A DNA stretch of 64,000 nt from Sanguibacter antarcticus (lineage in GTDB: Bacteria; Actinomycetota; Actinomycetes; Actinomycetales; Cellulomonadaceae), in contig NZ_PDJG01000001.1 of the NCBI RefSeq assembly GCF_002564005.1, forward strand, positions 1,736,001 to 1,800,000, read 5' to 3'. Made by a program: the position numbers and the translations under genes. Under the pieces are notes generated by a model that was given only the letters and a program-made list of their open reading frames with translations, was not told where the DNA came from and ran no database searches. This document shows positions 32,701-40,599 of the stretch, in pieces; the first letter of the stretch is position 1; each line of letters opens with the position of its first letter.

Positions 32701-33832
32701 TGTCGAGGTTCGAGGCCTGCTCGCCCACCTGGTCGACGGTGCCGGCGAAGGTGTCGGTGTTCGCGTTCTCCGGGATGCCGACGACATAGGAGATGGTCGC
32801 CGACCCACCGGCGCCCAGGCCCCCGCCCGAAGTGAGGTTCGTCCCAGCAGCCGTACCGAGAGCCGCGCTGCTCCACGTGACGACGGTGTAGACAGCGTCA
32901 GGCAGCGGCCCCGCAGGCCCGTCGGGGTCGAGAGTCTGCGTCACGACGGACGACGGCTCCGGGCAGGTGCCCGCAGCAACGCCGAACGAGGAAGCGTTGA
33001 GACGTCCGGATCCCGCGTACTCCTCAGTCCCGGCAGCCGAGTTGTCACCGTCGATGTCAGTGTCGCCGTCGACGCCGGGTTCACCGCAACCGAGGAACTC
33101 TAGGCCCGCCGGGATGTAGTCGACGATCTCGAAGTCGGTGGATCCTGCGACCAGGTTGTTGTCGAGGGTCAGGTCGACCCGTGCGCGGTGCTCGTGAACG
33201 CCACGCAAGAGCTCGTTCTCATCGGTGTCGAGCGCCTTGGTGACAGTGAACGGCACCAGCGCGACGACAGCGGAGATCTGCTCCGACGCAGTGTTGGCTC
33301 CGGTCGCCACCCCGGCGGCGTCGAACTCAGACATGTCGCGCGCCTCGGTGCTCGCGTAGGCCTGGCCGTTCAACGTGATGTCGCCGAGCGCTACGGACCC
33401 GGCCACGTTCAGTGTCACCGGCAGCGAGACGAGCGGACCAGGCGTGCCCCCCAGCAGGTCGGAGACGTTCTCCCACACGACCGTCGTCTCGCCCGCACCC
33501 GGCCCTGGTGTCGACGACGTTGCGCCCGGCGTCGACGTCCCGAACGACACCCCCGCCGGCAGCACCAGCCGGAACGACGTGTTGTATGCCGGCGTCGCGC
33601 CCGGGTTCTGTGCCGTCAGCGTCACCTCGATCGGCGCTCCTTGGAGCGAGGATGCCGGTGCATCGATCGATGCGGTGAACTCCAGGACCCCGTCCGCGTG
33701 GGCGGCCGGCGCGACCACCAGAGCTCCGAGCACCGCCAACGCGAAAGCGGTGACGAGCGCGACGAGGCGTGCGGACAATGTCCGTAGCGCCGGGTGAACG
33801 ACCGTGGACCGCGCAGCAGCGGGGTGGAGCAT
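26777..33832 (-). CDS. giant secreted surface protein: DUF11-like domains, SdrD B repeats, LAxTG anchor
   Basis: A 2351-residue protein. A signal peptide ends at AHA (residues 44-46). The N-terminal two thirds hold about eight DUF11/isopeptide-type beta-sandwich domains, each starting with a pattern like LTLAKSV or VTITKTD and containing a YTV..N.G element and DTLP. Seven SdrD-type B repeats follow (GD.VW.D.D.DG.Q, with GEPG and DG.Y). Near the end, LALTG (residues 2315-2319), a hydrophobic helix and the basic RRRVW tail form a sorting signal of the LAxTG type used by class E sortases. It is probably a wall-anchored adhesin or stalk. The ATG at 33832 is chosen; an earlier in-frame start at 33907 would add 25 residues. 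No sortase gene is in the window. Codon use of the 3' tenth differs from the rest. Confidence 0.9.
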   Translation of the reverse strand: MLHPAAARSTVVHPALRTLSARLVALVTAFALAVLGALVVAPAAHADGVLEFTASIDAPASSLQGAPIEVTLTAQNPGATPAYNTSFRLVLPAGVSFGTSTPGATSSTPGPGAGETTVVWENVSDLLGGTPGPLVSLPVTLNVAGSVALGDITLNGQAYASTEARDMSEFDAAGVATGANTASEQISAVVALVPFTVTKALDTDENELLRGVHEHRARVDLTLDNNLVAGSTDFEIVDYIPAGLEFLGCGEPGVDGDTDIDGDNSAAGTEEYAGSGRLNASSFGVAAGTCPEPSSVVTQTLDPDGPAGPLPDAVYTVVTWSSAALGTAAGTNLTSGGGLGAGGSATISYVVGIPENANTDTFAGTVDQVGEQASNLDNNTGGSTIELDADEQSVTNLAILTGSYDDPNAGGGVQSYSDSGTEQTYLEDVSIHKTVDTSVISQGQTSTWTMLVEASEYSTGATGVVVTDTVPDGLQVTATRPAATVVEQADGTTVVTWAGAAADDLLANGTSTYEVDTLTRNFYRENLADDTGNPVRANDAWTNAVELQARTIDRDGTDRDVQDSSSAGQSAGAIGLVKTVAAPTGGAGTCGDGSGLGWSSTPPVGGFAPGDYVCWKIDIVTPAGLDTSNGSLVDFLPPGYVFVSAEDGASSAITFPTPTVDGAAVTWTFGAGDRDLVSGSTGSVVLRTQVVDESVAQDGDVVGNLAKLAYENTSGDVYQLRDSVDVSWAEPQLTLAKSVSPAGPVLGGETLTYTIEVLNDGSVAANDVAVRDILPSQLACTDVVAASYTVTGTTATTPFSCAGGVIDGTLDGVPANGSATVVFTVVVPVTAVPGATLTNTAGVRAYTGAANDGTPFPYVPEDNIDPTAVPNTGPAGDTAAVDIESATVAKSYTTNVDEAGNSLARATIGEVVSYTVVTTLPEGTTLTDATVTDSIDSQLLLDESTVEGELTVGAGLSASLPVGWTIVTDADDITVTLPSPYTVPTGGAVITVTYDVTVKDVDGPVAGDNVPNRAFLTATGMSNVSDRVTTRIVEPQVTITKTDADVDGVVDPGDLIDFTVTAGNAAGASTAHDVVVVDTLPSSMSPTDGAGTVLTDGDSVPSGGLWDSSARTLTWTSVATLALETIDPGSTVSLAYEVKVASPIPAPTDFTNTAEATTRSLDTSVAGERGPGGLSPTRYTANAEVTLDGPAAPITKSADKTEATIGEIVTYTLVGTIPANVTTFDATILDTLPAGMVFVDADPAVCTVPGPAPTPACGLPEGPQASIIALAPDGQQVGWFIGDVQTSTAFDRRVTIVYRVRVADVTAAADGATLTNSATIDSNLLDTVLTTPVDVTDVLPFDVESDPVAVDVGVLEPHVVLTKEVEDDGSWLESRHIASEQTVTYRVTVTNDGTSAANNVVVSDAFDARMTDFALTPGQGAVVTATSDTDSATFTLLDPLAVGSSVTITYTLTAPELGPDDEVVGPEVVNTADATYSSLPGTPTGERQYDDVVEDTVGLEADLGVIGDTVWFDLDGDSTQSASELGVSGIPVTVFSAGPDGNLGTLDDVEVFAGTTDADGIYLATGLDKGEYSVVLGTLPAGTSVVFDEDDGRVSPDGRTEVTLTETAPEYLDADFAIAGTGTVGDLVWLDSDGDGAQAVDGSEPGLAGIGVTVLWHGPDGDVTFTTTTGLDGSWSLPTVPAGDLTVSLDAATFPLGVTPVSERDATVDGSVDLTFDGVEDLDYDFGLRGAGSLGDLVWLDVDSDGTQATDGTEPGIAGATVEVVWTAPNGGTGAVFTVTTGPDGEYAVGNLPLGDYTVAVISLPTALAPTYDLDGGVDTPNGTTVVSLTELRPDEPNADFGYVAETGVGDTVFLDLDGNGSEDPGEPGIAGVEVTVTSGGPDGLLSTPDDNLTVVTTTDSDGHYQVLGLPAGETRVEISGSLPGGLTQTYDADGIGSVGSSETVLLLDAFNSLQDFGYVGANSIGDRVWVDVDADGVQDAGEPGLRDVTVEILWLGQDGVRGGGDDIVFVAVTDGDGRYLVGGLPDGSYEVAVTGGVPAGYDESFDETGRLDRFSVVDGLGSDGPEDYRTADFGFAGTGAVGGTVWLERAVDGVLEVGVEVGLPGVVVVVTWGGPDGVVGSGDDVVISAVTGAGGVWSVQDMPPGAFTAVVDSSTVPAGTSVVWDRSNGVSGPDGVFVGSLGAGEVISDIDTAVMGTGSIGDLVWVDVNEDGVRGPGDVGAPGVRVVVTWLGGDGVLGGGDDLVVEVRTDADGVYLVEGLPAGEYVVAFDRSTFPKGTVAYSDLDGGDLLVASVTLGAGQDRTDVDLVLRSSVLALTGATIGGVVAVALILLGTGVYLRRRVWVLGTRTA
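26888..29330 (-). repeat. seven SdrD-type B repeats plus LALTG sorting signal inside the surface protein
   Basis: Repeat starts (GD.VW-like core) fall near 29318, 28965, 28640, 28290, 27945, 27595 and 27232, a period of about 325-365 bases. Each unit has an acidic calcium-site-like core (DLDGD, DSDGDG, DVDADG), a G.PG.AG turn and a DG.Y strand. Units 6 and 7 are the most divergent in codon use. In Staphylococcus Sdr proteins such B repeats bind calcium and stiffen a stalk; the same role here is inferred. Confidence 0.8.
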
Positions 33833-34032
33833 GGGATGAGCGCCTTTCGCCAACGACCGCGCAGGTGAGAGAGCATGTGGCACGTCGGGAAGCCACGATG
33901 CGGTCACGTCGACGCTACGTGCACGGGCTTCCGAGATCGAGGAACGGCAAAGACTTCATCCACTGATGTCCGATTAGCGGCTTTTCTTCACCCGCAGACG
34001 TGCTCAAGCCATCCGAGCAACGAGACCCACGT

Positions 34033-35028
34033 TCACTCCATCCCGCGCACCGCGAGCAGCGGCGCAAGGTCCCCCCGGACCGCCGCCACCATGTCCAGCA
34101 CCCTGCGCGTGGCGAGGACGTCGTGCGCGCGGAAGACGCTCGCTCCCATCCAGGCCGCGAGCGCGGTCGCCGCGAGCGTGCCTTCCAGCCGTTCCTCCGC
34201 GGGGAGCCCGAGGGTCTCGCCGACGAAGTCCTTGCGCGAGAGCGCCATGAGGAGCGGGTACCCGAGCTCTACGAGACGTTGCGTGCTCCGGACGAGGTGG
34301 AGGGAGTGCCACGTGTTCTTCCCGAAGTCGTGCGTCGGGTCGACGAGGATCGACTCCGGCGGCACACCGCACGCCCGGGCGCGCTGCGCAGCGCGCAGGA
34401 GTGTCGCGATCACGTCGAGAACCACCCCGTCGCGCGGGTCGGTGCCCTGGGGGGCGTCGCCGGAGAGCGGGTACGCGACGCGGAACGGGTCCGTCCGGGG
34501 GATGGCTCCCCCGGTGTGCGAGCACACGATCCCCGCGCCGGTCTCGGCTGCGACCTCGACGACCTTCGGGTCGTGCCCGGCCCACGTGTCGTTGATGAGG
34601 TCGGCGCCGGCGAGCACCGCCTCACGGGCGACCTCGGAGCGCCAGGTGTCGATGCTCACGAGCACCTGAGGGAATGCCTCACGCACGTGCGCGACGAACG
34701 GCACCGTGCGTCGGATCTCCTCGCTCACCGTGACCGGCTCGCCTGTTCCCGCACGGACACCGCCGACGTCGACGATCTCGGCGCCGTCGGCCACCGCGCG
34801 GGCGACCGCCTCGAGCGCGACGTCCTCGTCCATCTGTCGGGCGCCGGCGAAGAACGAGTCGGTGGTCCGGTTGATGATCGCCATGACGGCCGGTGAGCTG
34901 GCGCCGACAGCCCGCCCGCGCAGGACGAGCGCAGGAGCCCGTGGTGGGACGGGGTCGCCGCGCACGCCGGGGTCGGTGCTCGCTCCGGGCTCTGCCTCGG
35001 TCCGGCCGTCGGGCCCCGCTGGTCTCAC
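34033..35028 (-). CDS. folP2: dihydropteroate synthase-like protein, FolP2 type
   Basis: A 331-residue TIM-barrel protein of the pterin-binding family. It reads MAIINRTTDSFF near residue 50, where true DHPS has a GILNVTPDSF pattern, and DVGGVRAG where true DHPS has a GESTRPG-type loop. The C-terminal DPTHDFGKN and ALSRKDFVGE are present. It closely resembles Rv1207 (FolP2) as I remember it, a paralog that is doubtful as a real DHPS. The GTG start overlaps the LOG-gene stop (GTGA). The canonical folP is expected elsewhere in the genome. Confidence 0.8.
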   Translation of the reverse strand: MRPAGPDGRTEAEPGASTDPGVRGDPVPPRAPALVLRGRAVGASSPAVMAIINRTTDSFFAGARQMDEDVALEAVARAVADGAEIVDVGGVRAGTGEPVTVSEEIRRTVPFVAHVREAFPQVLVSIDTWRSEVAREAVLAGADLINDTWAGHDPKVVEVAAETGAGIVCSHTGGAIPRTDPFRVAYPLSGDAPQGTDPRDGVVLDVIATLLRAAQRARACGVPPESILVDPTHDFGKNTWHSLHLVRSTQRLVELGYPLLMALSRKDFVGETLGLPAEERLEGTLAATALAAWMGASVFRAHDVLATRRVLDMVAAVRGDLAPLLAVRGME

Positions 35029-35801
35029 GCCTCGGCGTCTGCGGCGGCTCGGAGCGCCTCGTTGTGGGTGCACACGATCCGCACCGCCTCGTCGGGGTCG
35101 TCGACCACCTTGAGGAGCTCGAGGTCGATGGGGTTGATCATGCCGCGGTCGACGACAGCGGTCTTGATCCAGTCCAGCAGGCCTCCCCAGTACGCCGCTC
35201 CCACGAGGACGATCGGGAACTCCGTGACCTTGTGCGTCTGGACGAGGGTCAGCGCCTCGAACAGCTCGTCGAACGTGCCGAACCCTCCAGGCAGCACGAC
35301 GAAGCCGCTCGAGTACTTCATGAACATCGTCTTGCGGGCGAAGAAGTAGCGGAAGTTCACGCCGAGGTCGACCCACTCGTTCATGCCCTGCTCGAAGGGG
35401 AGCTCGATCCCGAGACCGATGGACAGCCCGCCGGCCTCCTTGGCGCCCTTGTTCGCGGCCGCCATGACGCCGGGGCCACCACCGGTGATCACCGCATACC
35501 CGTTCTCCACGAGACCGCGCCCGACCTGCTCGCCCAGCGCGTAGTCCGGGTGGTCCGGCTGCGTGCGCGCCGAACCGAAGACGCTCACGGCGCGCCCGAC
35601 CTCGGCGAGCGCGCCGAACCCCTCGACGAACTCGCTCTGGATCCTCATGACGCGCCAGGGATCGCCGTGCACCCAGTCGGTGTCGTCCTGACGGTCGAGC
35701 AACCGTTGGTCGGTCGTCTCCTTCGGGATCTGGTGCCCTCGGAGGATCACCGGACCCTTGCGGTAGCCCTTGCCGACCTGTGCGATTCCCTCGTCTGTCA
35801 T
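35025..35801 (-). CDS. LOG-family protein (TIGR00730, lysine-decarboxylase-like fold)
   Basis: A 258-residue Rossmann-like protein. The nucleotide-phosphate motif GGGPGVMAAANKGA and the PGGFGTFDE motif (PGGxGTxxE in LOG enzymes) are intact. LOG proteins hydrolyse nucleoside monophosphates such as AMP or cytokinin nucleotides to the base and ribose-5-phosphate. An N-terminal extension with WVHGDPWRVMRIQSEF marks an actinobacterial subgroup. The start at 35801 is chosen because the upstream open frame is only shadow over dapE. It is coupled to folP2 by overlap. Confidence 0.88.
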   Translation of the reverse strand: MTDEGIAQVGKGYRKGPVILRGHQIPKETTDQRLLDRQDDTDWVHGDPWRVMRIQSEFVEGFGALAEVGRAVSVFGSARTQPDHPDYALGEQVGRGLVENGYAVITGGGPGVMAAANKGAKEAGGLSIGLGIELPFEQGMNEWVDLGVNFRYFFARKTMFMKYSSGFVVLPGGFGTFDELFEALTLVQTHKVTEFPIVLVGAAYWGGLLDWIKTAVVDRGMINPIDLELLKVVDDPDEAVRIVCTHNEALRAAADAEA

Positions 35802-35860
35802 GGCTCCGAGCCTAGGTCCACATTCATGGGACGGCCTACTCTTTCTCGCTGGTCGCCGGG

Positions 35861-36970
35861 CTACGCCGCGAGCCAGGCCAGCAACGCAGCATGGCAGACC
35901 TCGATCTGGTACGCCGGGCAGCGCTCGTCGTCCTTGTGCGCCAGCAGCGGGTCGCCAGGACCGAAGTTCACAGCAGGGATCCCCAGCTCGGCGAACCGTG
36001 CGACGTCGGTCCAGCCGTACTTCGGTGCGGGGACCCCGCCGGTGAGTCCGAGGACCGCGTCGGCGAACTCGACAGCCATCGGCGCGTCGAGCCCCGGACG
36101 TGCCCCTGCTGCGAGGTCGTCGACCGTCACCTCGAAGCCGTCGAAGAGCTCGAGGACGTGCTCGAGCGCCTCCTCGGGCGTACGCGAAGGAGCAAACCGG
36201 AAGTTGACCGTCACGACGCACTCGTCCGGGATGACGTTCCCGGCGAGACCTCCCCGGATCCCGACGGCGTTCATCCCCTCGCGGTACACGAGGCCCTCGA
36301 CCTCGATCGACCGGGGCTCGTAGTCCGCGAGACGCCGCAGCACCTCGCTCGCGCCATGGATGGCGTTGACCCCGATCCATGCCCGTGCCGAGTGGGCGGC
36401 TACCCCAGGGACACGGACGTGCACCCTCAGCGTGCCGTTGCAGCCGCCCTCGATCCCGGCCGCCGTCGGCTCGCACAAGACGGCGAAGTCGCCCTGGACC
36501 AGCTCTGGGGCCTCTCGCACGAGCCGACCGAGCCCGTTGCGCTCGGACGCGACCTCTTCGTTGTCGTAGAAGATCCACGTGATGTCTCGCGACGGCGCGA
36601 CGAGCTCTGCCGCGAGCGCGAGCTGCACCGCCACCCCGGCCTTCATGTCGACCGTGCCGCGTCCCCACAGCTCGCGGTGGATCCCTTCACCGACGATGCG
36701 GACCGGCAGGTTGTCCGCGATCGGCACGGTGTCGAGATGGCCCGCGACGACGACCCGCTGGGCACGACCCTGGACCGTCCGGGCGACGACCGCGTGAGCG
36801 TTGCGCGTCACCTCGAGGTGCTCGTAGGGACGCAGCGCAGCCTCGACTGCGTCAGCGATCGTGGCCTCGTCCCCGCTCACCGAGGGAATGTCGCACAGGT
36901 CGCGAGCGAGCGCGACGACGTCGCCTGTCAGTCGGAGGACGGGCACGTCGGTGGGATCGGCTGGAAGCAT
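35861..36970 (-). CDS. dapE: succinyl-diaminopimelate desuccinylase
   Basis: A 369-residue M20 metallohydrolase removing succinate from N-succinyl-LL-diaminopimelate in lysine and wall synthesis. The metal motif GHLDTVP and the Glu pair in YDNEEV are visible, and GTVDMKAGVA follows the first. The start MLPADP at 36970 is chosen; upstream open frame crosses the divergent promoter of dapD. The divergent dapE/dapD arrangement is the same as in M. tuberculosis (recalled). Confidence 0.92.
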   Translation of the reverse strand: MLPADPTDVPVLRLTGDVVALARDLCDIPSVSGDEATIADAVEAALRPYEHLEVTRNAHAVVARTVQGRAQRVVVAGHLDTVPIADNLPVRIVGEGIHRELWGRGTVDMKAGVAVQLALAAELVAPSRDITWIFYDNEEVASERNGLGRLVREAPELVQGDFAVLCEPTAAGIEGGCNGTLRVHVRVPGVAAHSARAWIGVNAIHGASEVLRRLADYEPRSIEVEGLVYREGMNAVGIRGGLAGNVIPDECVVTVNFRFAPSRTPEEALEHVLELFDGFEVTVDDLAAGARPGLDAPMAVEFADAVLGLTGGVPAPKYGWTDVARFAELGIPAVNFGPGDPLLAHKDDERCPAYQIEVCHAALLAWLAA

Positions 36971-37065
36971 GAGTCGACCATATCGCTCCTGCCCAGGGTC
37001 CTTCGGCACGTCCAGCGCGATCGTGGGATGCGGTGCTCGCAGCGTGCGCCGCCTAGTGTTGGACC

Positions 37066-38022
37066 ATGACTTCCACGACCTCGCGCCCCGCATGGGGATA
37101 CGGCCTCGCCACCGTCACGACCAGCGGCACCACCCTCGACGTCTGGTACCCCTCCCCCGCGCTGGGGAGCGCGCCCTCCGGAGCAGAGGCACCTGCCGAC
37201 CTGAGTGCACTGGCGGGTTCCGACGCCGCGCGCGACGTCGAGGTCGTCGTCGTGCTCACCCAGATCGACCTCGACGAGGCCCCGGCCGACGCCGCCGACG
37301 CCTACCTGCGCCTGCACCTGCTCTCGCACCGGCTCGTCGCCCCCCACGGACAGAACCTCGACGGACTCTTCGGCGTGCTCGCGAACGTCGTGTGGACCAA
37401 TCACGGCCCGTGCGCGGTCGACGGTTTCGAGAGCGTCCGCGCACGGCTGCGCGCACGCGGCCCCGTCACCGTGATCGGTGTGGACAAGTTCCCGCGGATG
37501 GTCGACTACGTCGTCCCGTCGGGTGTTCGGGTCGCTGACGCCGACCGGGTCCGTCTCGGAGCCCACCTCGCGTCGGGCACCACCGTCATGCACGAGGGCT
37601 TCGTGAACTTCAACGCCGGCACCCTCGGCACCTCGATGGTCGAGGGCCGCATCTCGGCAGGCGTGGTCGTCGGCGACGGCAGCGACGTCGGTGGCGGGGC
37701 CTCGATCATGGGGACGCTCTCCGGCGGCGGGCGTGAGGTCATCGCCCTCGGTGAGCGGTGCCTCCTCGGCGCGAACGCCGGTATCGGGATCCCGCTGGGC
37801 GACGACTGCGTCGTCGAGGCCGGGCTGTACGTCACTGCAGGAACGAAGGTCGTCGTCGTCGGGTCGGGCGTCGGCGACGGTGCAGACCAGGTCGTCAAGG
37901 CGCGCGAGCTCGCCGGCCAGGACAACCTGCTGCTCCGTCGCAACTCGCTCACGGGCGGCGTCGAGGCGGTGTCGCGCGCAGGCGTCGGTATCGAGCTCAA
38001 CGCAGCTCTCCACGCGAACTGA
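37066..38022 (+). CDS. dapD: 2,3,4,5-tetrahydropyridine-2,6-dicarboxylate N-succinyltransferase
   Basis: A 318-residue actinobacterial-type DapD. An N-terminal alpha/beta domain is followed by a left-handed beta-helix of hexapeptide repeats (for example [11 protein letters not shown] and [16 protein letters not shown]). It transfers succinyl from CoA to tetrahydrodipicolinate, the step before DapC and DapE, both also encoded in this window. A further gene starts 8 bases after its stop. Confidence 0.93.
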   Translation: MTSTTSRPAWGYGLATVTTSGTTLDVWYPSPALGSAPSGAEAPADLSALAGSDAARDVEVVVVLTQIDLDEAPADAADAYLRLHLLSHRLVAPHGQNLDGLFGVLANVVWTNHGPCAVDGFESVRARLRARGPVTVIGVDKFPRMVDYVVPSGVRVADADRVRLGAHLASGTTVMHEGFVNFNAGTLGTSMVEGRISAGVVVGDGSDVGGGASIMGTLSGGGREVIALGERCLLGANAGIGIPLGDDCVVEAGLYVTAGTKVVVVGSGVGDGADQVVKARELAGQDNLLLRRNSLTGGVEAVSRAGVGIELNAALHAN

Positions 38023-38030
38023 GGCGCGGC

Positions 38031-38948
38031 GTGCCCCGGCGCTCCCGCTCGCGGGGAGCCCTGCGTCGCGTCATCGTCGTGAGCGTGGTGGGAGCGCTCG
38101 CGGTGACCGGGGTCGTCCTGCTGCTGGACCGCACGGTACCGGTGATCCCCCGCCGTGAAGCCTGCTCGGTGGAGGTCGACGGCACCACCTGGTCGTTCTC
38201 AGCGGCGCAGGCCGACAACGCCGCGCTCATCGCCGCGGTCACGGTGAAGCGGACCATGCCTGCCCGGGCTGCCACGATCGGCCTCGCGACCGCGCTGCAG
38301 GAGTCGAAGCTCGTGAACATCGACTACGGCGACCGGGACTCGGTGGGGCTCTTCCAGCAGCGCACGTCCCAGGGCTGGGGAACGATCGCGCAGATCATGG
38401 ACCCGGTCTACTCGACCAACGCGTTCTTCGACGGGCTGGAGCAGATCGCCGGATACACGGAGCTTCCGGTCACCGAGGCGGCCCAGGCGGTCCAGCGGTC
38501 CGGATTCCCCGATGCCTACGCTCAGCACGAGAACCGCTCCCGGGCGTGGGCCTCGGCCCTCACGGGCAACTCGGCGGCTGCCGTGACGTGCACCCTCGAC
38601 CCGCTCGAGGACACCGACCTCACCGACGAGGCGGGTACTGCCTCGGCGCTCGAGGTCGTGCGTGCTCGGATCCTCCGCGACTTCGGTGACCTTCCGGTCA
38701 CTGCCGACCTCGGGACAGGTTCTGTCCTCGTGGAGGTCGCACCGCTCGCGCCGGAGCCCGAGCAGGAGTCCCGCGTCTCGTGGGCTGTCGCGCAGTGGGC
38801 GGTGGCGACAGCTCGTGCCACCGAGGTCGACGCGGTGCTCGTCGGAGACCAGGTCTGGACCCGCGCCACCCGCGAGTGGACCGCGGTCGTGGATCCTGCA
38901 TCCCACATCCCGGCAGGAGCCGTCCGGCTCCGGCTCGCGTCCGCCTGA
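38031..38948 (+). CDS. membrane-anchored lysozyme-like protein of unknown function
   Basis: A 305-residue protein with a basic N-terminus, one membrane helix (13-32) and an extracytoplasmic domain. The segment ALQESKL at 88-94 followed by NIDYGDRDSVGLFQQR and SQGWGT resembles lysozyme-superfamily (transglycosylase SLT-like) domains, with Glu91 as candidate catalytic acid. A C-terminal region of about 120 residues has no recognisable domain. Its GTG start lies 8 bases after dapD, implying co-expression with diaminopimelate synthesis and a role in wall turnover; this is inference. A strong terminator follows. Confidence 0.7.
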   Translation: MPRRSRSRGALRRVIVVSVVGALAVTGVVLLLDRTVPVIPRREACSVEVDGTTWSFSAAQADNAALIAAVTVKRTMPARAATIGLATALQESKLVNIDYGDRDSVGLFQQRTSQGWGTIAQIMDPVYSTNAFFDGLEQIAGYTELPVTEAAQAVQRSGFPDAYAQHENRSRAWASALTGNSAAAVTCTLDPLEDTDLTDEAGTASALEVVRARILRDFGDLPVTADLGTGSVLVEVAPLAPEPEQESRVSWAVAQWAVATARATEVDAVLVGDQVWTRATREWTAVVDPASHIPAGAVRLRLASA

Positions 38949-38985
38949 CGACCCGCCCGCACGCCAGGGCAGTCCCGCCACAGAC

Positions 38986-39036
38986 GACGAGAGACCGACG
39001 CCGGGGACCAGGAGTCCCCGCCGTCGGTCTCTCGTC
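38986..39036. terminator. bidirectional terminator between dapD operon and gltA
   Basis: A 15-bp perfect outer stem (38986-39000 with 39022-39036) encloses a second 6-bp stem (39003-39008 with 39014-39019) and a 5-base loop. It is located between the convergent lysozyme-like gene and gltA, so it can serve both. Confidence 0.85.
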
Positions 39037-39072
39037 AGACGCCGCTCAGGTGCGGCGCGGTTCAATGGTGCG

Positions 39073-40371
39073 CTAGCGGGCCGAGAGGTCCGTGTAGTCG
39101 CGCGCGGTCGCACCCGTGTAGATCTGACGTGGGCGACCGATCTTCGTCTGCGGGTCCCGCATCATCTCGCGCCACTGGGCGATCCAGCCCGGCATGCGGC
39201 CCAGGGCGAACAACGGCGTGAACATGGCGGGCTCGAAGCCCATCGCCTTGTAGATGAGGCCGGTGTAGAAGTCGACGTTCGGGTAGAGCTTGCGCTCGAT
39301 GAAGTAGTCGTCGCTCAGAGCGATCTCCTCGAGCTCCATCGCGATGTCGAGCAGCTCGTCCCGCTTGCCGAGGGTTGAGAGCACCGCGTCGGCGCTCTTC
39401 TTGACGATCGCGGCACGCGGGTCGTAGTTCTTGTAGACGCGGTGGCCGAACCCCATGAGCCGGACGCCGTCTTCCTTGTCCTTCACCTTCTTCATGAAGT
39501 CGTGGACACCGGTCCCCGACCCCTTGATCTCGGTGAGCATCTTGAGGACCGACTCGTTCGCGCCTCCGTGCAGCGGACCCGAGAGCGCGTTGATCCCGGC
39601 CGAGACGGACGCGTAGACGTTCGCCTGGCTCGACCCGACGATGCGGACCGTCGACGTCGAGCAGTTCTGCTCGTGGTCGGCGTGGAGGATGAGGAGCTTC
39701 TCGAGCGCGTCCACGACGGTGGGGTCCGAGTCGTACTGCTGGTACGGGACCGCGAACGTCATGCGCAAGAAGTCGTCGACGTAGCCGCGCGAGTAGTCGG
39801 GGTACAGCAGCGGCTCTCCGACGCGGCGACGGTGCAGGTAGGAGGTGATGGTCCGCGACTTCGCCAGGAGCAGCACCGTCGCGAGCTCGATGGTCTCGTC
39901 GTCGAACGGGTCGAGAGACTCGGGGTAGAAGGTGGAGAGGGCGTTGACGGCAGACGCCATCACCGCCATCGGGTGCCCGGTGCGGGGGAACGTCCCCATC
40001 AGCGTGCGGAAGTCCTCGTGGACGAGGGTGTGACGGTTCACACGCTCCACGAACGCGTCGTGCTCGACCGGGGTCGGTAGCTCGCCGTGGATGAGGAGGT
40101 ACGCGACCTCGAGGAACGTGGACTTCTCTGCGAGCTGGTCGATCGGGTATCCCCGATACCGCAGGATTCCCGCATCTCCGTCGATGTAGGTGATCTCAGA
40201 CTCGCACGACGCCGTGTTCATGAACCCGGGGTCCACCGTGACCATACCGGTCTTGCTGAGCAGCGAGGAGACGACGATCCCGTCGTTCCCCTCGGTAGCC
40301 TGCACGACCGGGAGGACCTGGGACTCGTCGCCAACGCTGAGCGTGACCCTTGCTTGCTGGGTGTCCGGCAT
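39073..40371 (-). CDS. gltA: citrate synthase
   Basis: A 432-residue hexameric-type (GltA) citrate synthase joining oxaloacetate and acetyl-CoA. The active-site His of LHGGANE, the signature GFGHRVYKNYDPR, and the late catalytic Asp (NVDFYTG) are present. The start at 40371 (MPDTQQ) follows AGGAAGGGAAG. The 228-base gap upstream (to dapC) shows no clear promoter box but must hold one, because the preceding gene dapC has a different role. Confidence 0.96.
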   Translation of the reverse strand: MPDTQQARVTLSVGDESQVLPVVQATEGNDGIVVSSLLSKTGMVTVDPGFMNTASCESEITYIDGDAGILRYRGYPIDQLAEKSTFLEVAYLLIHGELPTPVEHDAFVERVNRHTLVHEDFRTLMGTFPRTGHPMAVMASAVNALSTFYPESLDPFDDETIELATVLLLAKSRTITSYLHRRRVGEPLLYPDYSRGYVDDFLRMTFAVPYQQYDSDPTVVDALEKLLILHADHEQNCSTSTVRIVGSSQANVYASVSAGINALSGPLHGGANESVLKMLTEIKGSGTGVHDFMKKVKDKEDGVRLMGFGHRVYKNYDPRAAIVKKSADAVLSTLGKRDELLDIAMELEEIALSDDYFIERKLYPNVDFYTGLIYKAMGFEPAMFTPLFALGRMPGWIAQWREMMRDPQTKIGRPRQIYTGATARDYTDLSAR

Positions 40372-40599
40372 ATCTTCCCTTCCTGCTGCACGTCTCACCC
40401 GGTCGGGTGGAGCGGTGCTCCTCCTGTTCGGCCCTGTCGGCGCCGCGGATGACCACAGTCGATCCTTCAGAGAAGTCGACGTCGGCCCAAGGTGACGGTA
40501 CCGCCTCTACCGGTTCGTGCCCAATTGATGAAGGTTCGGCGACCAACATTCGACAGTGAGACAAATCACACCACATCGACGCGGGGCGTCGTGCACCCG

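Noticed and set aside
36971..37093. A longer N-terminus for DapE starting at 37093
   Set aside because: It would overlap the divergent dapD start, has no ribosome site and does not resemble family N-termini.
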